Of a stretch of DNA of 64,000 bases, positions 46,676 through 58,602 are shown one piece after another. Within the stretch, counting starts at the first letter, position 1; each line of letters begins with the position of its first letter. Made by a program: the position numbers and the translations under genes. This DNA comes from Ficedula albicollis (Eukaryota; Chordata; Aves; Passeriformes; Muscicapidae), in NCBI RefSeq assembly GCF_000247815.1, contig NC_021680.1, forward strand, positions 4,860,782-4,924,781. Direction: 5' to 3'. The notes beneath the pieces were generated by a model. The model searched no databases, had not been told where the DNA came from, and saw only the letters and a program-made list of their open reading frames with translations.

Positions 46676-46949
46676 TTAAAATATATTAAAATCTGATTAG
46701 ATTTAAACCCATTAAATTTTGTCTCAAATCACATTTTTACTGAAAAAGCAATGAAACGTGATTTGATGAAGTGCTGATGAAGGATTGTCATTCCTTGCTG
46801 AGCCTTGGGAACTCTTTTCCATTGCCCCTAAGGCCTGGATGACACTTGATGGTGACGCCTGGGGTTTTAGCTTTTTTATTTTTCAGATTCTCTGCTGCTT
46901 GGTGTGTAACTCTCAAGCTTCATGATAGGTGTCAGTAAATTCTCTTCAC
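46676..46949. other. Unique sequence, no gene seen
   Basis: Nothing recognised. Confidence 0.4.
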
Positions 46950-47200
46950 AGGGTAGTTAGACAAAACAATTCCTTCCCAGCTCGAGAATCAAGGACACCC
47001 ATTACCCAAAAACCATAAACAACGTTGAAGGGAAGGGGGCAAGCCTGGCTTATGACCAGGATCCATCTTGGATTTGATTTGGGTGTAGCCCCAGCCAGGC
47101 TCTTGCACTGCCCAAGGTGCATCCTTTCAATAAATACCTGTTTTACTCCTTTTGCTCTGGTTGGTCTCTGCTCCAGGTCAGCCTTTCCAGGCATCAATGG
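46950..47200 (+). mobile_element. Probable solo ERV LTR
   Basis: 'CAATTCCTTCCCAGCTCGAG' near 46969, 'CCTGGCTTATGACCAGGATC' near 47044, an AATAAA polyadenylation-type signal in 'TTTCAATAAATACCTG' (about 47127-47142), and 'GGTTGGTCTCTGCTCCAGGT' followed by a 'GGCATCA' end make a plausible U3-R-U5 arrangement of an avian retroviral LTR. No internal genes adjoin it. The ends and target duplication are not resolved. Confidence 0.55.
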
Positions 47201-47261
47201 CAATATAATACCATTTGGATGAACGATACAGCTGCAGCCTGTGCAGGGGTACTGCTGGGTT

Positions 47262-47475
47262 CACAAAGCAGTCTAGGTTGGAAAAGACTTCCAAGATCAT
47301 TGAGTCCAACTTGTGACTGAGCACCATGTCAACTAAACCATAGCACTAAGCACCACATTCAGTCATTTCTTAAACATTTCCAGGGATGGTGACTCCTCCA
47401 CTCCACCACATTTGCTGCAAGTTTTCATGCTCTGTTGCTCTTTCACCTGATCCAGTCACCCTACTTGACAGAACA
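47262..47475 (-). mobile_element. CR1 LINE 3' end (Y-like)
   Basis: 'TAGGTTGGAAAAGACTTCCA' and 'AGATCATTGAGTCCAACTTG', then 'CCAGGGATGGTGACTCCTCC', is the reverse complement of a CR1 3' end of the type whose tail reads 'GAGTCCAAC'. Confidence 0.88.
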
Positions 47476-48467
47476 CAACATAAATCACAATAAAAGCTAA
47501 ATACACAGTCTACAAAAATGTATCATTTTTTATTACACATAAGAAAAAATATGTAAATGAACCAGATTTTGTTCCTGTTATCATTCCTTTCCACCTGCCC
47601 TTAACAAACACACAGCTCTGTGGCCAAAAGCTGGAGAGAATCTCCCACGGACCAGAAAACCCCAGGCTAGAGCAAACATACCAGAGGTTCTTTCTTAAAG
47701 GCATTTGCAGCATAATGGATATGTAGTTCCCTAAAGAATTTCCTTTACCAGGCAGTTGAAAATCATAATGTAAAGTAATTTGAAAGGTTAATGATCAATT
47801 AGACCTGGGAGCAAACATTAACTAGAGGGTTTGAAGGAGTTTGTCCTTTGGGTTTTTGCTTTTTTTGAGATGCTCCATCAAGCCAAACCTCAGACTTTAG
47901 CTGAAGTGAATTACTCATTCAGTGTTTCTTCTAACATGTCATTTTTTCCTTTGGGGGAAAAAAAAAAGTAAAATAGCAGAAACAGATTTACAACACTCAG
48001 GAAAAAAAGGTTACATATATCAAAAACATGTCCATAGGTGTTGTATGATTTTTTTTTCCCTGCAAGAGTTTGCTAAGGATAAAAATGTAAAATACAGCAG
48101 TCAGCAGAACCATGACTGGCAATGCTATCATCTGTATTTACCTCATGGATTAGAGTTCAGTTTCTGAGTGAAAACTACAGTGTGGTTTGTACACAACACC
48201 CTTCACCCATCACCCAGTTTTATTCAATTTTCTTTAACACAAAGGGAAACTTTAGCCACTTCAATTTTCTAGAAAGGCCTTAGCATTCTGAAAGGAGCCA
48301 TAGATGGATGAACAGCCTAACATACCCCACCGTGTGATCCCTGTGCATTTCCTGTATTGAAAATATCTGCTGCCTTAACTACTGGAAAAAAATCATGACT
48401 CTGCTGTGCTGAATGCATAGCAAGGATCCATCCTTCTAGAGAGGATGTAGTCAATAAATATCAAAAT
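47476..48467. other. Unique stretch, no gene seen
   Basis: No feature can be supported. Confidence 0.45.
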
Positions 48468-48520
48468 TTTGTAAGTTGAAAAAGACCTTTAGGACCATCA
48501 AATCCAACCACTCCACCTAC
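48468..48520 (-). mobile_element. CR1 LINE tail scrap
   Basis: 'AAGTTGAAAAAGACCTTTAG' followed by 'GACCATCAAATCCAACCA' is a short CR1 3' terminus in reverse orientation. Just after it, 'GTAGAAGAATAGAACTTGT' occurs twice (about 48562-48604). Confidence 0.7.
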
Positions 48521-49859
48521 TCTGTTATCTATTTATTCTATTATTTCTATAATCCTGTAGTGTAGAAGAATAGAACTTGTAAAGAGTAGAAGAATAGAAC
48601 TTGTTGTAAACCTTGATATAAAGAAGAGCAATTTAAAATTTTATTTATATCCATCAGAAATACAGGTTCCTCATTCCTTGTTGCTTGTGTTTTTATGAGA
48701 ATAATTGTTGCTACACTAAAATTTTGACCTGATTTTGAGGAGAGCCTCTACGACCACGGCAAAACAAGAAACCTGCTCTGTAAAGCTCAGTCTGCTTAGG
48801 ATAAAACTACAGCATCAAATGCTGCGTAGTAGGGAAATGCTGAATGGGATTAATTAGAGTTATTTTAGGTAACAGAAGCAGTTTACGTGTCAAGCATAGA
48901 GTTCAAAAGACTAATATGCACATTCTCCTCCATCAGTCTGTTAAACTGCCGTAAGCACTGGTATGTATTAAAATTTAAAAAAATTAGCAAATGGGTTCAT
49001 GCTGGGATCCATGCTCTGCAGTAATGCTTGCAAAGCTCAGGTGGTAGGCTGCAGTATGGCTATGACTTTGTATTCACAAAGCATCCTAAAAACTTCTTGG
49101 AAGATATTTTTCTTCCTTCAGAGTCCTGCTGGTTAACTGTTAAGCTTCATTGGCATCATTTGGCTTTCATAAAGCATTACCTTAAGGACACTGAACATCT
49201 GAGATTATAAGGTATTTAGTTCCCCACATTGCAGTATTCTGTGAGAGAACTGATGTGATTTATAGTGGGCTATGGAAAAAGTCCGGATGAATAACCATAA
49301 AAATCCCAGGGTTAGGATGCTCATCTGTTACCACACTGGACCTTATTGTAATGCAGTGAAGAATACAATTAATTCAAAAGCCTTTGACCATTTTCCATGC
49401 ACTAGAGTCCTGAGTCTATTAAGCCTACATAAGTATAGGTCATTTATTAGGAATGAATTTCAAAATTGTACAAATCCATTTTTTATACAAATAGCAGAAG
49501 GCGCCAGACCAGATTAATGACTAAAGAATTGCCTGCCAAATTTCTTATTTAATTAAAACTTTGTCTTTCCCACTCTAAACATAAGGAGAAAACTACTGGA
49601 AGTGTCTTAAAATCTGTTTTTCATATTACATAAAAATAGTTGGGCTTTACTAATAATAAAGTTCTTCTGGATTTTGTGTGAATTTGTCAAAAAGTAGATT
49701 GTGCAATAGAATTCAAGATTCAAATTCCATCACAGAAAAAGCCATACATTCAATGAAAAATAAATTATATTAATTATTTTTACATCACATTAAAATAAAC
49801 CATCATTTTATGTTTCTTTGTTTAGGCCAGACTAGGGTTTCAGTGTTCCAGGGTTTCAG
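48521..49859. other. AT-rich unique stretch, no gene seen
   Basis: Nothing coding recognised apart from the small direct duplication noted at its left edge. Confidence 0.45.
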
Positions 49860-50460
49860 ATGTCTGAAAACGCAACACTGTCCTAATAATTTTAGGATCT
49901 AAAACCACGCAAGTTTTGGGTTTGCTGACCGTGGGGGGGATCTCCTCAACACCTGGTCTACTGACACCTGATGGGATGTGCCTTTCTCAGAGGGGAAAAA
50001 AGAGCTCTGGCACGGGAACCAGACAGAGCTGACAGAGCTTTAAAGTAGCTTGGGAAGGGGAGGGGGACAAAGCCAGGCTGGCCAGTGATGATGGAGTGCC
50101 AAAACTTGAGGAGAGGATCACTAATGGCATCCCTCAGTCTGCTCCAGGAGGCCTTGGCTGCAATGAACCTCACCTGTAATGTTTCTGTCTCAGCACATGG
50201 AGCAGGAGGAGCAAACAAGAGGAGCCCGAGGCTTTTGACGGAGATTTGACATCCTTGGCATAAGTGAAACCTGATGGGATGTCCTGTTGCTGGAGTGCCC
50301 TAATGGAAGGTTCCAGGTCCTTCAGGAGGAATAGGCAGGGCTGGAGAGGTGGAGGGGAGGCAGAGGGTGTGTAATGGGAAGGTTGGAATGTCTGGAGCAC
50401 AGTGAGAGCCCCTGTGTAAGAGCCAGGAGGCAAACAAACACTGGGGATGGCACTGTGGGA
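49860..50460 (+). pseudogene. CR1 LINE ORF1/ORF2 junction fragment
   Basis: 'GGGATCTCCTCAACACCTGG' (about 49937), 'TGATGGGATGTGCCTTTCTC' and 'GACAGAGCTTTAAAGTAGCT' correspond to CR1 sequence just before ORF2. Then, around 50250-50330, the translation reads 'DILGISET' followed by a stop where the conserved Trp of ETWWD should be (TGA for TGG), then 'GGIGRAG'. This is the amino end of the CR1 endonuclease, inactivated by the stop and by truncation. Confidence 0.7.
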
Positions 50461-52083
50461 ACAAGGCTCTATCTGCTATCAGATATATATTTTATAGCAT
50501 GGGGATATGTGCTCTATATGTCCCATGCCATGTAAGAACTCACAAGAGAGCAGCAAGAAGTGCCATCTTCCTCAGCAGCAGGAGAATTGCATCTTCTGCT
50601 CTCTTCTCCAGTTCCTTTCTAGTGTATGGTCCAAATCCACCAGGCTGAAACTTAGAATTCACTTTTCCAATTCTTCTAATGAGCCCTTGGTACAGTCCTG
50701 GCAGTGCCAGGCAACCCATTCCCAAGAAGATGGGTAATAGAAAGAGTTATTCCTTCTTCAAAGTTCAGCATACTTTTGCAAAGAAAATAAAGTACTAGTA
50801 AGATTTCTTAATGGCAGGATCTCGTCTGCAGGACAGCTACAAAACTATTTCAAATTAAAGACAATTTCACAAATGCAGAACATAAAAATCAATATTTCTC
50901 ACATTAAACCTGATTCCTGTTTGGTTTTGCCCTCTTCCCCTCTAAAAACATCCTGCAAATGTTCACCTGGAATACATAAATGCTTCCAGAAATGATAGGT
51001 TGTTTTTCATCCTAGCGGATCTATACAAGGGTGTTTTTCAGTTCCAAGGAAAGCATCACCCAGGGGGAGTCAACACATTTACAGCTTAGACATTCGAAGG
51101 TCATGCCAATCATTTGATGTTAAATCTCTCTCCTCAGGTCCCTGTAAGGTTTGTCTCACCTTGCCTGGGGACTTGTGAATACATTTTGTTGTTCAATAAG
51201 ACAATACTAGAAGAGCTACAACCACAGCCCTAAAAGAGTGTCAGTAAAATCAGTCTAGCTGGAATGCTAATAATTTACTCTACCACACAATAAAACTCTC
51301 CATTGTCTCAATAAGCTTCTTGGATAGCTGGTCTCACCTTCCCCAAGAGCAGACACAGACTTCCAATCAGACTTTCCTGAGTACAAGCTACCTCTGTCTC
51401 CAAATATCACAATGCAACAGGCTCTGTGAGCTTAACACTCCATGAATTATTTTATCAGAGATGGTAGACAAAGAGCTGCTTAAAGTGGTTAACAGTCACT
51501 TTCTACAAACTGGATTACTGTTATTCTTTCATCTAAAAAGGCATAAAATGAGCTAAGGAAATGTGCTGGGGGAAGAAAGTGCTTTCTGTATATTTCTCCT
51601 AAATTTTTATCTTTCCTGATGAGTAGCCTGCACTTTTGAGGCGCTTTCCTTGTCTCAAAGTCAGTGGTGCTCAACTGCAACATCAATTACTCATCTTCTA
51701 CCTCTGCTTATTGCCAAGCTTTGAAAAATATCTCCAAAGGTCCCTTTGGGCATCAAATTCCAGATATTTAGATTGATTCATTATAAACGTTTCCAAAATA
51801 TCAGGTCTCAAGCCAGAAGTATTTTTTATCACCTTTTTTGTATTAATTCCATCCAGGAATCATTCCTTGCCATCTGTTTTTACGTTCCTGTATCTTGTGT
51901 GATTTAATTTCAGTCATTCTGGTATATCACTCTTACATATCAGGGAAAAACATGCCAGCTGAGAGGCATCATGGCACAAACCACCCAAAACGCCTCTGCT
52001 CTTGGCAGCTGTATTTGATGTGGTGATAATCCCATTTCATCAGACCACCCTTCTCTCCATCACCTCTTTCCCCTGTTTTCAGA
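50461..52083. other. Unique stretch, no gene seen
   Basis: No exon, repeat or RNA gene recognised. Confidence 0.45.
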
Positions 52084-52240
52084 TAATCATGCAATCACTG
52101 GTGTTGGAAGGGGCCACAGAAGGTCTCTGCTGCAGTTCAGATGCTGTTGCTTAAGGTTTTGTCCAGATAGGGCTCAGAAACCTCCAAGGATGGAGACAGC
52201 ACAGACTCTGTGCAATCTGTTCTGCAATTTTCCTGTCCTA
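52084..52240 (-). mobile_element. CR1 LINE 3' end
   Basis: 'ATCATGCAATCACTGGTGTT' and 'GGAAGGGGCCACAGAAGGTC', then 'AACCTCCAAGGATGGAGACA' and 'GCACAGACTCTGTGCAA', fit a diverged reverse-complement CR1 3' region. Confidence 0.8.
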
Positions 52241-54081
52241 TTTTCAAGCACCGTGCATCTGGAAAAACCCAAAGCTTCTGCTTGCAGGGTGCACAGGAAT
52301 GGTAACAGGGCAGCAGTGGAAGAATTTAAGGGCAAAAGTAATCACACGTACAATTCCCAGAAATTTATCTATGGAAATACGCAGGGATTTGTTGAAAGTG
52401 ACTAGAGATGGAAAGAGAATCTCTTTCAATGCCTGCTTTTCCTGCCTTTTCTGACAATTTACATCTTCATGACACATTTTGAGGACAGAACAACAAGAAA
52501 GACCCCTCTGAGCTACAGAAAGTCAAGGCATGGTTTTAATGGAAACCACCCCGACTATTTTAAAACCCATTACATGGCAATTTCCAAAATTCTGTGGCCA
52601 AGACAACCTCTAATTGATGTTTCCTCATATATTCCTTGTTTGCATTTTGCCTGCCATTACTTCTCTCTGCAATATGCTTTACTAGATATGCTAAATGGTT
52701 TTTAAAAATTGATTAAAGTTGTCTAAGCTTCCTGTGTCTGCTTGCTCATTCATACATTGGAAAATGAATCAGCACTGATTTAACATGTAGGAATTTCATA
52801 ACAAGATGCAACAAAACTTGCATGCTGGACCAGAGATATTTAATTATACATCTCTTTGCCAGCAAAATATTTAGTCATATGCTGCTGTTATTTAACTCAG
52901 TGGCTTTTCTATCCAGTATAAGCTCCATGTATTACTAGGATTTGGCATAAATGTTCCAATAACAGACATACAATCATTAATTTTTTTTTGCTATCACAGA
53001 AATACTTTTAAAGAAGTAAGTTAATAACGAAATAATGAGTTAATGTTGCTTGGTAATGAGTCTTAAAAGAATTTCAGTTTTATTTCACTTAGAAATTCTG
53101 AGTCTGAATTCTTGGTGCTTTAAAAGTACAAAATCTATAAACTGTGTACTTTGTACTTTTTTTGTGGGAAAAAATGAACTAGAGGCAATTTGAAAAGCGA
53201 GCTCAAAGGATCTTTTTATATATATACATGTAAAATTTTATATATATACACCAAATATAGTAGCATGATAAATAAATATATATCTCAAGCTGTTTACTTT
53301 CTGCAAGATTAACAGAGACAATTTGGGTTTTGAAAACAACTAAATAATTGCTTGCTGTAAATTTTACATTAACTGTATATTTTCCTTTTTAATAAATATT
53401 TCTAAAAGCCACTGCAGCCTTGAAAAGTGCAAAATTGAGTGCAACTGGAGAACTGTTTTGACTTGCTGACTGAGAATGTCAATAGTTATGGGAAAACATA
53501 TTGCATTTGTAAATACTGAGAAATATGCTAGACAGAGCTTGAGCTAAATGACCTGAGACAGCAGTATTAATTAATTAGTACCAGTTGATATATAGTCTGT
53601 GTAGGGCTGCTCTAAGCTCTTAGTGCATTGTTTCCCTAATTTTGTATAAGATGTATAAACCTTCATTATTTTGTATAAGGTGTATAAACCTTCATTGAGA
53701 ACATAATCAAAAATGTGTGGATGTACTTTTATAAACCAGACCAAAAAAAAAAAAAAGAAGAAAATCATCACACAAAGGTCTGTTTTTAAAAGAATAGAGG
53801 TTTCCTTTCCCCAGCCAAAAAAGAAATCTCTGTTCAGACTCACACTTTCAAGGCCACCTACATTCAGAAGAGCACAAAACCTGTGCCATGTACACAGACT
53901 TTAGGGAAACTTTTAACAAAAGCTGGGAACATATGCTCAACTCTTACCTTCATATCCTGAACTGAAAACTTCATGGCTTAGACACTTCTCTTTCTCTCAC
54001 TGAGTTTATTCAGAGTGAAGTTATCAAAGAGAGGTTTCCTAACAGAGGGATTTTAACTGCTGAAGCATTTCCCAAGGGAAG
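52241..54081. other. AT-rich unique stretch, no gene seen
   Basis: Contains TATATA-rich DNA at 53215-53285, a 22-bp direct duplication around 'GTATAAACCTTCATT' (53650-53697) and an A run at 53743-53755. Nothing coding. Confidence 0.5.
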
Positions 54082-54293
54082 TAACAAAAGTCTGGTACTA
54101 AAGCTACTGGAAACCAGCCATGATAAAATCCTGGCACACATAATTTGAGGAAGCCTGCTGCACTGGCTCTCAAGGGAGCATCAGTTCTGTTAAATAACTG
54201 CACCCTGTGGATAGACAGGACACAAATTACTGGAATTAGCTGAGAGAAAGGAACTTCTCTTTCGGACAGAGATGAGAATTTGAGAACTCTGAA

Positions 54294-54433
54294 GGATCAC
54301 AGAATCACAGAATATTCTGAGCTGAGAGAGACCCAATAGGATCTTCAAGTGAGACTCTTAAGAAAATGTGGGGATTGACTCCACAACCTTGGTGTTGTCA
54401 GCACCCTGCTCTGTCTAACTAAACTACTGTGGC
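54294..54433 (-). mobile_element. tRNA-Ile-derived SINE with CR1-like tail (TguSINE1-like), copy 1
   Basis: On the minus strand the left end is a degenerate tRNA: an A-box-like 'TAGTTTAGTTAG', then 'GGTGCTGACAACACCAAGG' (anticodon-arm region, GAC where tRNA-Ile has GAT), then a B-box-like 'GGAGTCAATCCCC'. The right end, on the + strand, begins 'GATCACAGAATCACAGAATA', the CR1-type terminus used for mobilisation. This layout is that of TguSINE1, described from zebra finch. The promoter boxes are mutated, so it is probably silent. Confidence 0.8.
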
Positions 54434-54661
54434 ATTATGTTAGAGGGATGTAAAATTCTGTCAATTATTATAACAACATCTCCTGACATTTTGAAGCTTC
54501 AAAGCTATTGTTGCATCACAGTGAGTAAAGCTTCAAAGCCATTGTTGCATCACAGTGAGTAAAATACCAGACGTGTATTTTAAGTTTTTCTGCGAATTCT
54601 TTGCACACACACACACACTCACACACACATATATATACACATTGTGTAATCTAGACAGTCA

Positions 54662-54772
54662 TGAGAGAGACCCAATAGGATCTTCAAGTGAGACTCTTAA
54701 GAAAATGTGGGGATTGACTCCACAACCTTGGTGTTGTCAGCACCCTGCTCTGTCTAACTAAACTACTGTGGC
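54662..54772 (-). mobile_element. SINE copy 2, truncated by the duplication
   Basis: Same element as 54294-54433, shifted by 339 bases. The CR1-like terminus is missing because the duplicated segment starts inside the element at 'TGAGAGAGACCC'. The tRNA-like part is intact relative to copy 1. Confidence 0.8.
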
Positions 54773-55166
54773 ATTATGTTAGAGGGATGTAAAATTCTGT
54801 CAATTATTATAACAACATCTCCTGACATTTTGAAGCTTCAAAGCTATTGTTGCATCACAGTGAGTAAAATACCAGACGTGTATTTTAAGTTTTTCTGCAA
54901 ATTCTTTGCACACACACACATATATATACACATTGTGTAATTTAGACAGTCATATAACAAAAGTCTGGTACTAAAGCTACTGGAAACCAGCCATGATAAA
55001 ATCCTGGCACACATAATTTGAGGAAGCCTGCTGCACTGGCTCTCAAGGGAGCATCAGTTCTGTTAAATAACTGCACCCTGTGGATAGACAGGACACAAAT
55101 TACTGGAATTAGCTGAGAGAAAGGAACTTCTCTTTCGGACAGAGATGAGAATTTGAGAACTCTGAA

Positions 55167-55306
55167 GGATCACAGAATCACAGAATATTCTGAGCTGAGA
55201 GAGACCCAATAGGATCTTCAAGTGAGACTCTTAAGAAAATGTGGGGATTGACTCCACAACCTTGGTGTTGTCAGCACCCTGCTCTGTCTAACTAAACTAC
55301 TGTGGC
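55167..55306 (-). mobile_element. SINE copy 3, full
   Basis: Same element shifted by 873 bases relative to the first copy, with no difference seen by eye. It arose by segmental duplication, not by a new insertion. Confidence 0.85.
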
Positions 55307-55574
55307 ATTATGTTAGAGGGATGTAAAATTCTGTCAATTATTATAACAACATCTCCTGACATTTTGAAGCTTCAAAGCCATTGTTGCATCACAGTGAGTA
55401 AAATACCAGACGTGTATTTTAAGTTTTTCTGCGAATTCTTTGCACACACACACACACTCACACACACATATATATACACATTGTGTAATCTAGACAGTCA
55501 TGCAGCATATACACAGACATAAAATTCAGCTTGTCATGAAGCCAGAATCTACTGAAAGCAATGAGGACTTGTCG

Positions 55575-56187
55575 CTATGGAATTCTACATCCTGAAAGAA
55601 TCTTTTTAAACCTCTTTGGTGAGCCAAATGATTTGTAAAGATGCCTCTGGGTTGGTGCACCTAGTGCACCTGGGCTTGTACCAGAAGAGAAAACAGGACA
55701 AATCACTTTTATCCCATCTTTAAAAGACCCAAATACCTGGCTGGCTTGAGTTTACACTAAAACTAGTAGGGAAAACTTGTTTTAGCGTTTGATTTCTGCA
55801 TTGTTAAGTTATTAACTATCATCTCAGCTTTCTCTCTCTGAAAATGGGCATTGGATTGACTTTGGCAATCATTGTTTAAAATNCTATGGAATTCTACATC
55901 CTGAAAGAATCTTTTTAAACCTCTTTGGTGAGCCAAATGATTTGTAAAGATGCCTCTGGGTTGGTGCACCTAGTGCACCTGGGCTTGTACCAGAAGAGAA
56001 AACAGGACAAATCACTTTTATCCCATCTTTAAAAGACCCAAATACCTGGCTGGCTTGAGTTTACACTAAAACTAGTAGGGAAAACTTGTTTTAGCGTTTG
56101 ATTTCTGCATTGTTAAGTTATTAACTATCATCTCAGCTTTCTCTCTCTGAAAATGGGCATTGGACTTTGGCAATCATTGTTTAAAAC
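55575..56187. repeat. 0.3-kb direct duplication meeting at a single N
   Basis: Copy 1 is 55575-55882 and copy 2 is 55884-56187, both starting 'CTATGGAATTCTACATCCTG'. They seem identical except that copy 1 has four extra bases (GGATTGACTTTGG versus GGACTTTGG). The only ambiguous base of the window, N at 55883, lies exactly between them. Confidence 0.95.
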
Positions 56188-56881
56188 GTTAATTGAGATT
56201 TCTTTATAAGACAGGAACGATAAGAGGTCAGGGTCTAATTAATCAAAGTGACACCCAGCTTGTATCTATCTCTTCAAAAGTAAGTAGCAGTTTTCCCCAA
56301 ACAAGAAGAGAAAGAATATTTAATCCTAGTGACATCCAAGGTTCAGCAATACTTTTCTGGACTGTGGTGCCTAACAGAGATAGATGATGTTATTTTACCT
56401 TCTAATGGAAAACTGCAGAAAGATAAAAGGTAATTGGGAAAATAAAATTCTTTTTAGGAAGCTATGAATTTAACTCTCTTTAAAGTATAGATAGTTCTCT
56501 TAGTAAGGCCTTAAGAGAAATGAACATGTTTTCTGCTGCATTGACAATGAAAGGTAATCCAAGGAGATTATATTTTAGCAAATCATTAATTACATAGTTC
56601 AATATCTTAAACTGTATGGTAAACAGAGAAGATGAGCCAAACAACCCAAATTTGTCACTGCTTCATTGCATTGGGAAGCTGATAGGTTTCTTTATCCCAG
56701 AAGAGATTAATGTGGGGTTTTTTCAGCTATTTGTTCTAAAGCTATGGTATCTTAGATCAATAGCAGGCACACAAATGTAGGGGTATTCAATAGATTTTCC
56801 CCTCAATTCAAGTGCAGGAAACTAAATATTAATGAAACATGCTTTTACAAGTGTAACAATTCAGTAACATAGGGAAAGGAG
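56188..56881. other. AT-rich unique sequence, no gene seen
   Basis: No feature supported. Confidence 0.45.
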
Positions 56882-56930
56882 CCATAGAATCACAGAATAT
56901 CCTGAGCTGGAGTGACCCACTAATAGCAGA
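56882..56930 (-). mobile_element. CR1/SINE tail scrap
   Basis: 'CCATAGAATCACAGAATATC' followed by 'CTGAGCTGGAGTGACCCAC' is the same terminus as in the SINE at 54294, with no tRNA-like head. It could be a 5'-truncated CR1 or SINE. Confidence 0.75.
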
Positions 56931-57119
56931 AAAAAGTACTGAAAAGGAGACAGCAGAGTGATTAAACCACAGATTTAAATCAAAGATGTGTTATATGTCT
57001 CAATGACTGTACTGAGATGATTTGTGTTAAAATACAATGGGATGAAATTGAAAAATGACAGAATTATTTTGTATTTCTGATTGGAGGCCGGATGAGTGTG
57101 CAGAAACAAACCCAGGTAA
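56931..57119. other. Unique sequence, no gene seen
   Basis: Short spacer between repeat fragments. Confidence 0.4.
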
Positions 57120-57690
57120 GCTACTCTCCCTATTTCCTCAACCTGTGCAATTGTAGGGATCTAGTCTGGGGATCCTGGAGACAAGGTGGAATGAATACCA
57201 TGGTCAGAGCATTGCAATGGAGAGGTGCAGGCCCTGTAGGAGTGAGGGGATGCAAAGAGGGGAGTGGGCCTTGCCCTTCGTGTGAGAAACCTCTGGGGTG
57301 CATGAAGGTGTGCCAGAGGATGGATGATGAGACAAGGCAGAGTTTAGGGGTTAGGATTGGAGGAGGCAGGTAAAGCTCTGCTCTAGGCTGCCTGACTGGA
57401 AAGCACAAGTGGATGAGGATTTCTATAGATGGATAGGAGCAGATCTGGTCCTCATGGGGTTTTTCAACCACCCTGATATCCACTGGAGAGACAGCACAGC
57501 AGGGCATAAGCAATCCAGAAGATTCCTGGAGACCATCAAAGACAATTTCCTCACCCAAACTGTAGAGCAGACAACAAGGAGATATACTGTGGGGCACCTC
57601 ATATGCACCAACAATGAGGACCTTCTTTGCTGAAGGCTGCAGTGGCCATGGATGGTAAAGTGAACAATAATTAAGAGGAGAAAAAGGCCT
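57120..57690 (+). pseudogene. CR1 LINE ORF2 endonuclease remnant
   Basis: The + frame at 57409-57633 translates through 'DEDFYRWIGADLVLMGFFNH', then 'PDIHWRDSTAGHKQSRRFLE' and 'NFLTQTVEQTTRRYT', ending near 'LICTNNEDLL'. It matches the middle of the CR1 APE-type endonuclease (LVLMGDFNHPDICW...). The catalytic Asp of GDFN is Phe. Upstream DNA (57120-57400) gives matches only with frameshifts. The copy ends soon after 'NNEDLL' and has no reverse transcriptase, so it is dead and truncated. Confidence 0.88.
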
Positions 57691-58525
57691 CCCTACAGGC
57701 TGTAGAGCTATTGGGTAAGACATTAGGAGTGCTGACCTATTAATAATGATGTTTTCCTGTTTTGGTTGCTTTGCCTACCCTGCCAATTCCTTGGCAAATG
57801 AGTGCCACGGTCTTGGCTAACACAAACCTACCTTGCACATTCCCATGTAGTTGCAGCTCTCTTTGAAACAGAAACCTCTGTTTCTGAAAGTCAGCAGCCC
57901 ACTTGTCCATTTTATATGTGACTAGTGGCTGGATACAGAAGCAGCAACATCTTCAATAGTCCACAGAAAACCATTTCAATCCATAGCAAAGAAACAGTTC
58001 CTGCATTGCATGACCAACATGTGGATTCTACATCATCTAGAGATGGATATTGTCTCCCATTTTAGTGCCAGATCCAAGAGCAGAAAGACAATAAGCCCAG
58101 GATCTGGATAAAGGATGAGAAACCGTTCACCACAATCCCACACAGATGTGGGCTGCAGACAACAAAAGGGATGAAGAAGATGTGGGACTGCCACCATAAA
58201 CTTATACACACAGAGACAACAAAAAATAATTGATAAGTTTTAAAATACACTTTAAAAATCTCTTTGTGTTTGGCAGGTAATGATTTTTTGGCATTTTGGC
58301 TGGAAATTGTGCTTTGCCTACTCCCAGCCTTCTGCACATTGTCTGTACTCCATGTCATTGAAATGCAACAGTCATGGACCTCTCAAAACCTCTCATTTAA
58401 TATATAAATGTTGCTATATTTTTTAAGGGAATTTTTGAGCTGTAGATATGTAGCATAGAAAAGGCAGATAAGGCAAAGTATAAGTAAAACACAAAAACGG
58501 AGGAATATGCCTTTGATGACTTTAA
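57691..58525. other. Unique sequence, no gene seen
   Basis: A 98-codon minus-strand frame (58062-58358) has a hydrophobic middle but no recognised family; likely chance. Confidence 0.45.
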
Positions 58526-58558
58526 TTCTTCTTCTTCTTCTTCTTCTTCTTCTTCATA

Positions 58559-58601
<43 letters not shown>

Positions 58602-58602
58602 T
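58526..58602. repeat. Compound (TTC)n(AAT)n microsatellite
   Basis: About ten TTC units (58526-58555) are followed directly by about 15 AAT units (58557-58602). Confidence 0.97.

Larger units (their letters stand above)
54082..55501. repeat. Three-copy tandem duplication (0.55-kb unit)
   Basis: Copy 1 is 54082-54662, copy 2 (partial, lacking the left ~240 bases) 54662-54953, copy 3 54955-55501. Copies 1 and 3 start with 'TAACAAAAGTCTGGTACTAA' and end at 'CTAGACAGTCATG' after a CA/TA microsatellite. Their lengths (581 and 547) differ by exactly the 34-bp internal duplication of copy 1 at 54496-54563; otherwise they appear identical by eye. Copy 2 has a shorter microsatellite and a few single-base changes. 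The breakpoints fall beside the CA/TA repeat. Confidence 0.95.

Noticed and set aside
54361..54433. Possible functional tRNA gene on the minus strand
   Set aside because: tRNA-like but with mutated A and B boxes and a CR1-type tail; it is a SINE head.
54555..55522. Small frames with 'FFCEFFAHTHTLTHTYIYTLC'-like peptides, repeated
   Set aside because: The repeats are simply the duplicated CA/TA microsatellite segment, not a conserved protein.
58062..58358. 98-codon minus-strand frame with a hydrophobic stretch
   Set aside because: One hydrophobic stretch is not evidence of a gene; no start context, partner exon or known family.
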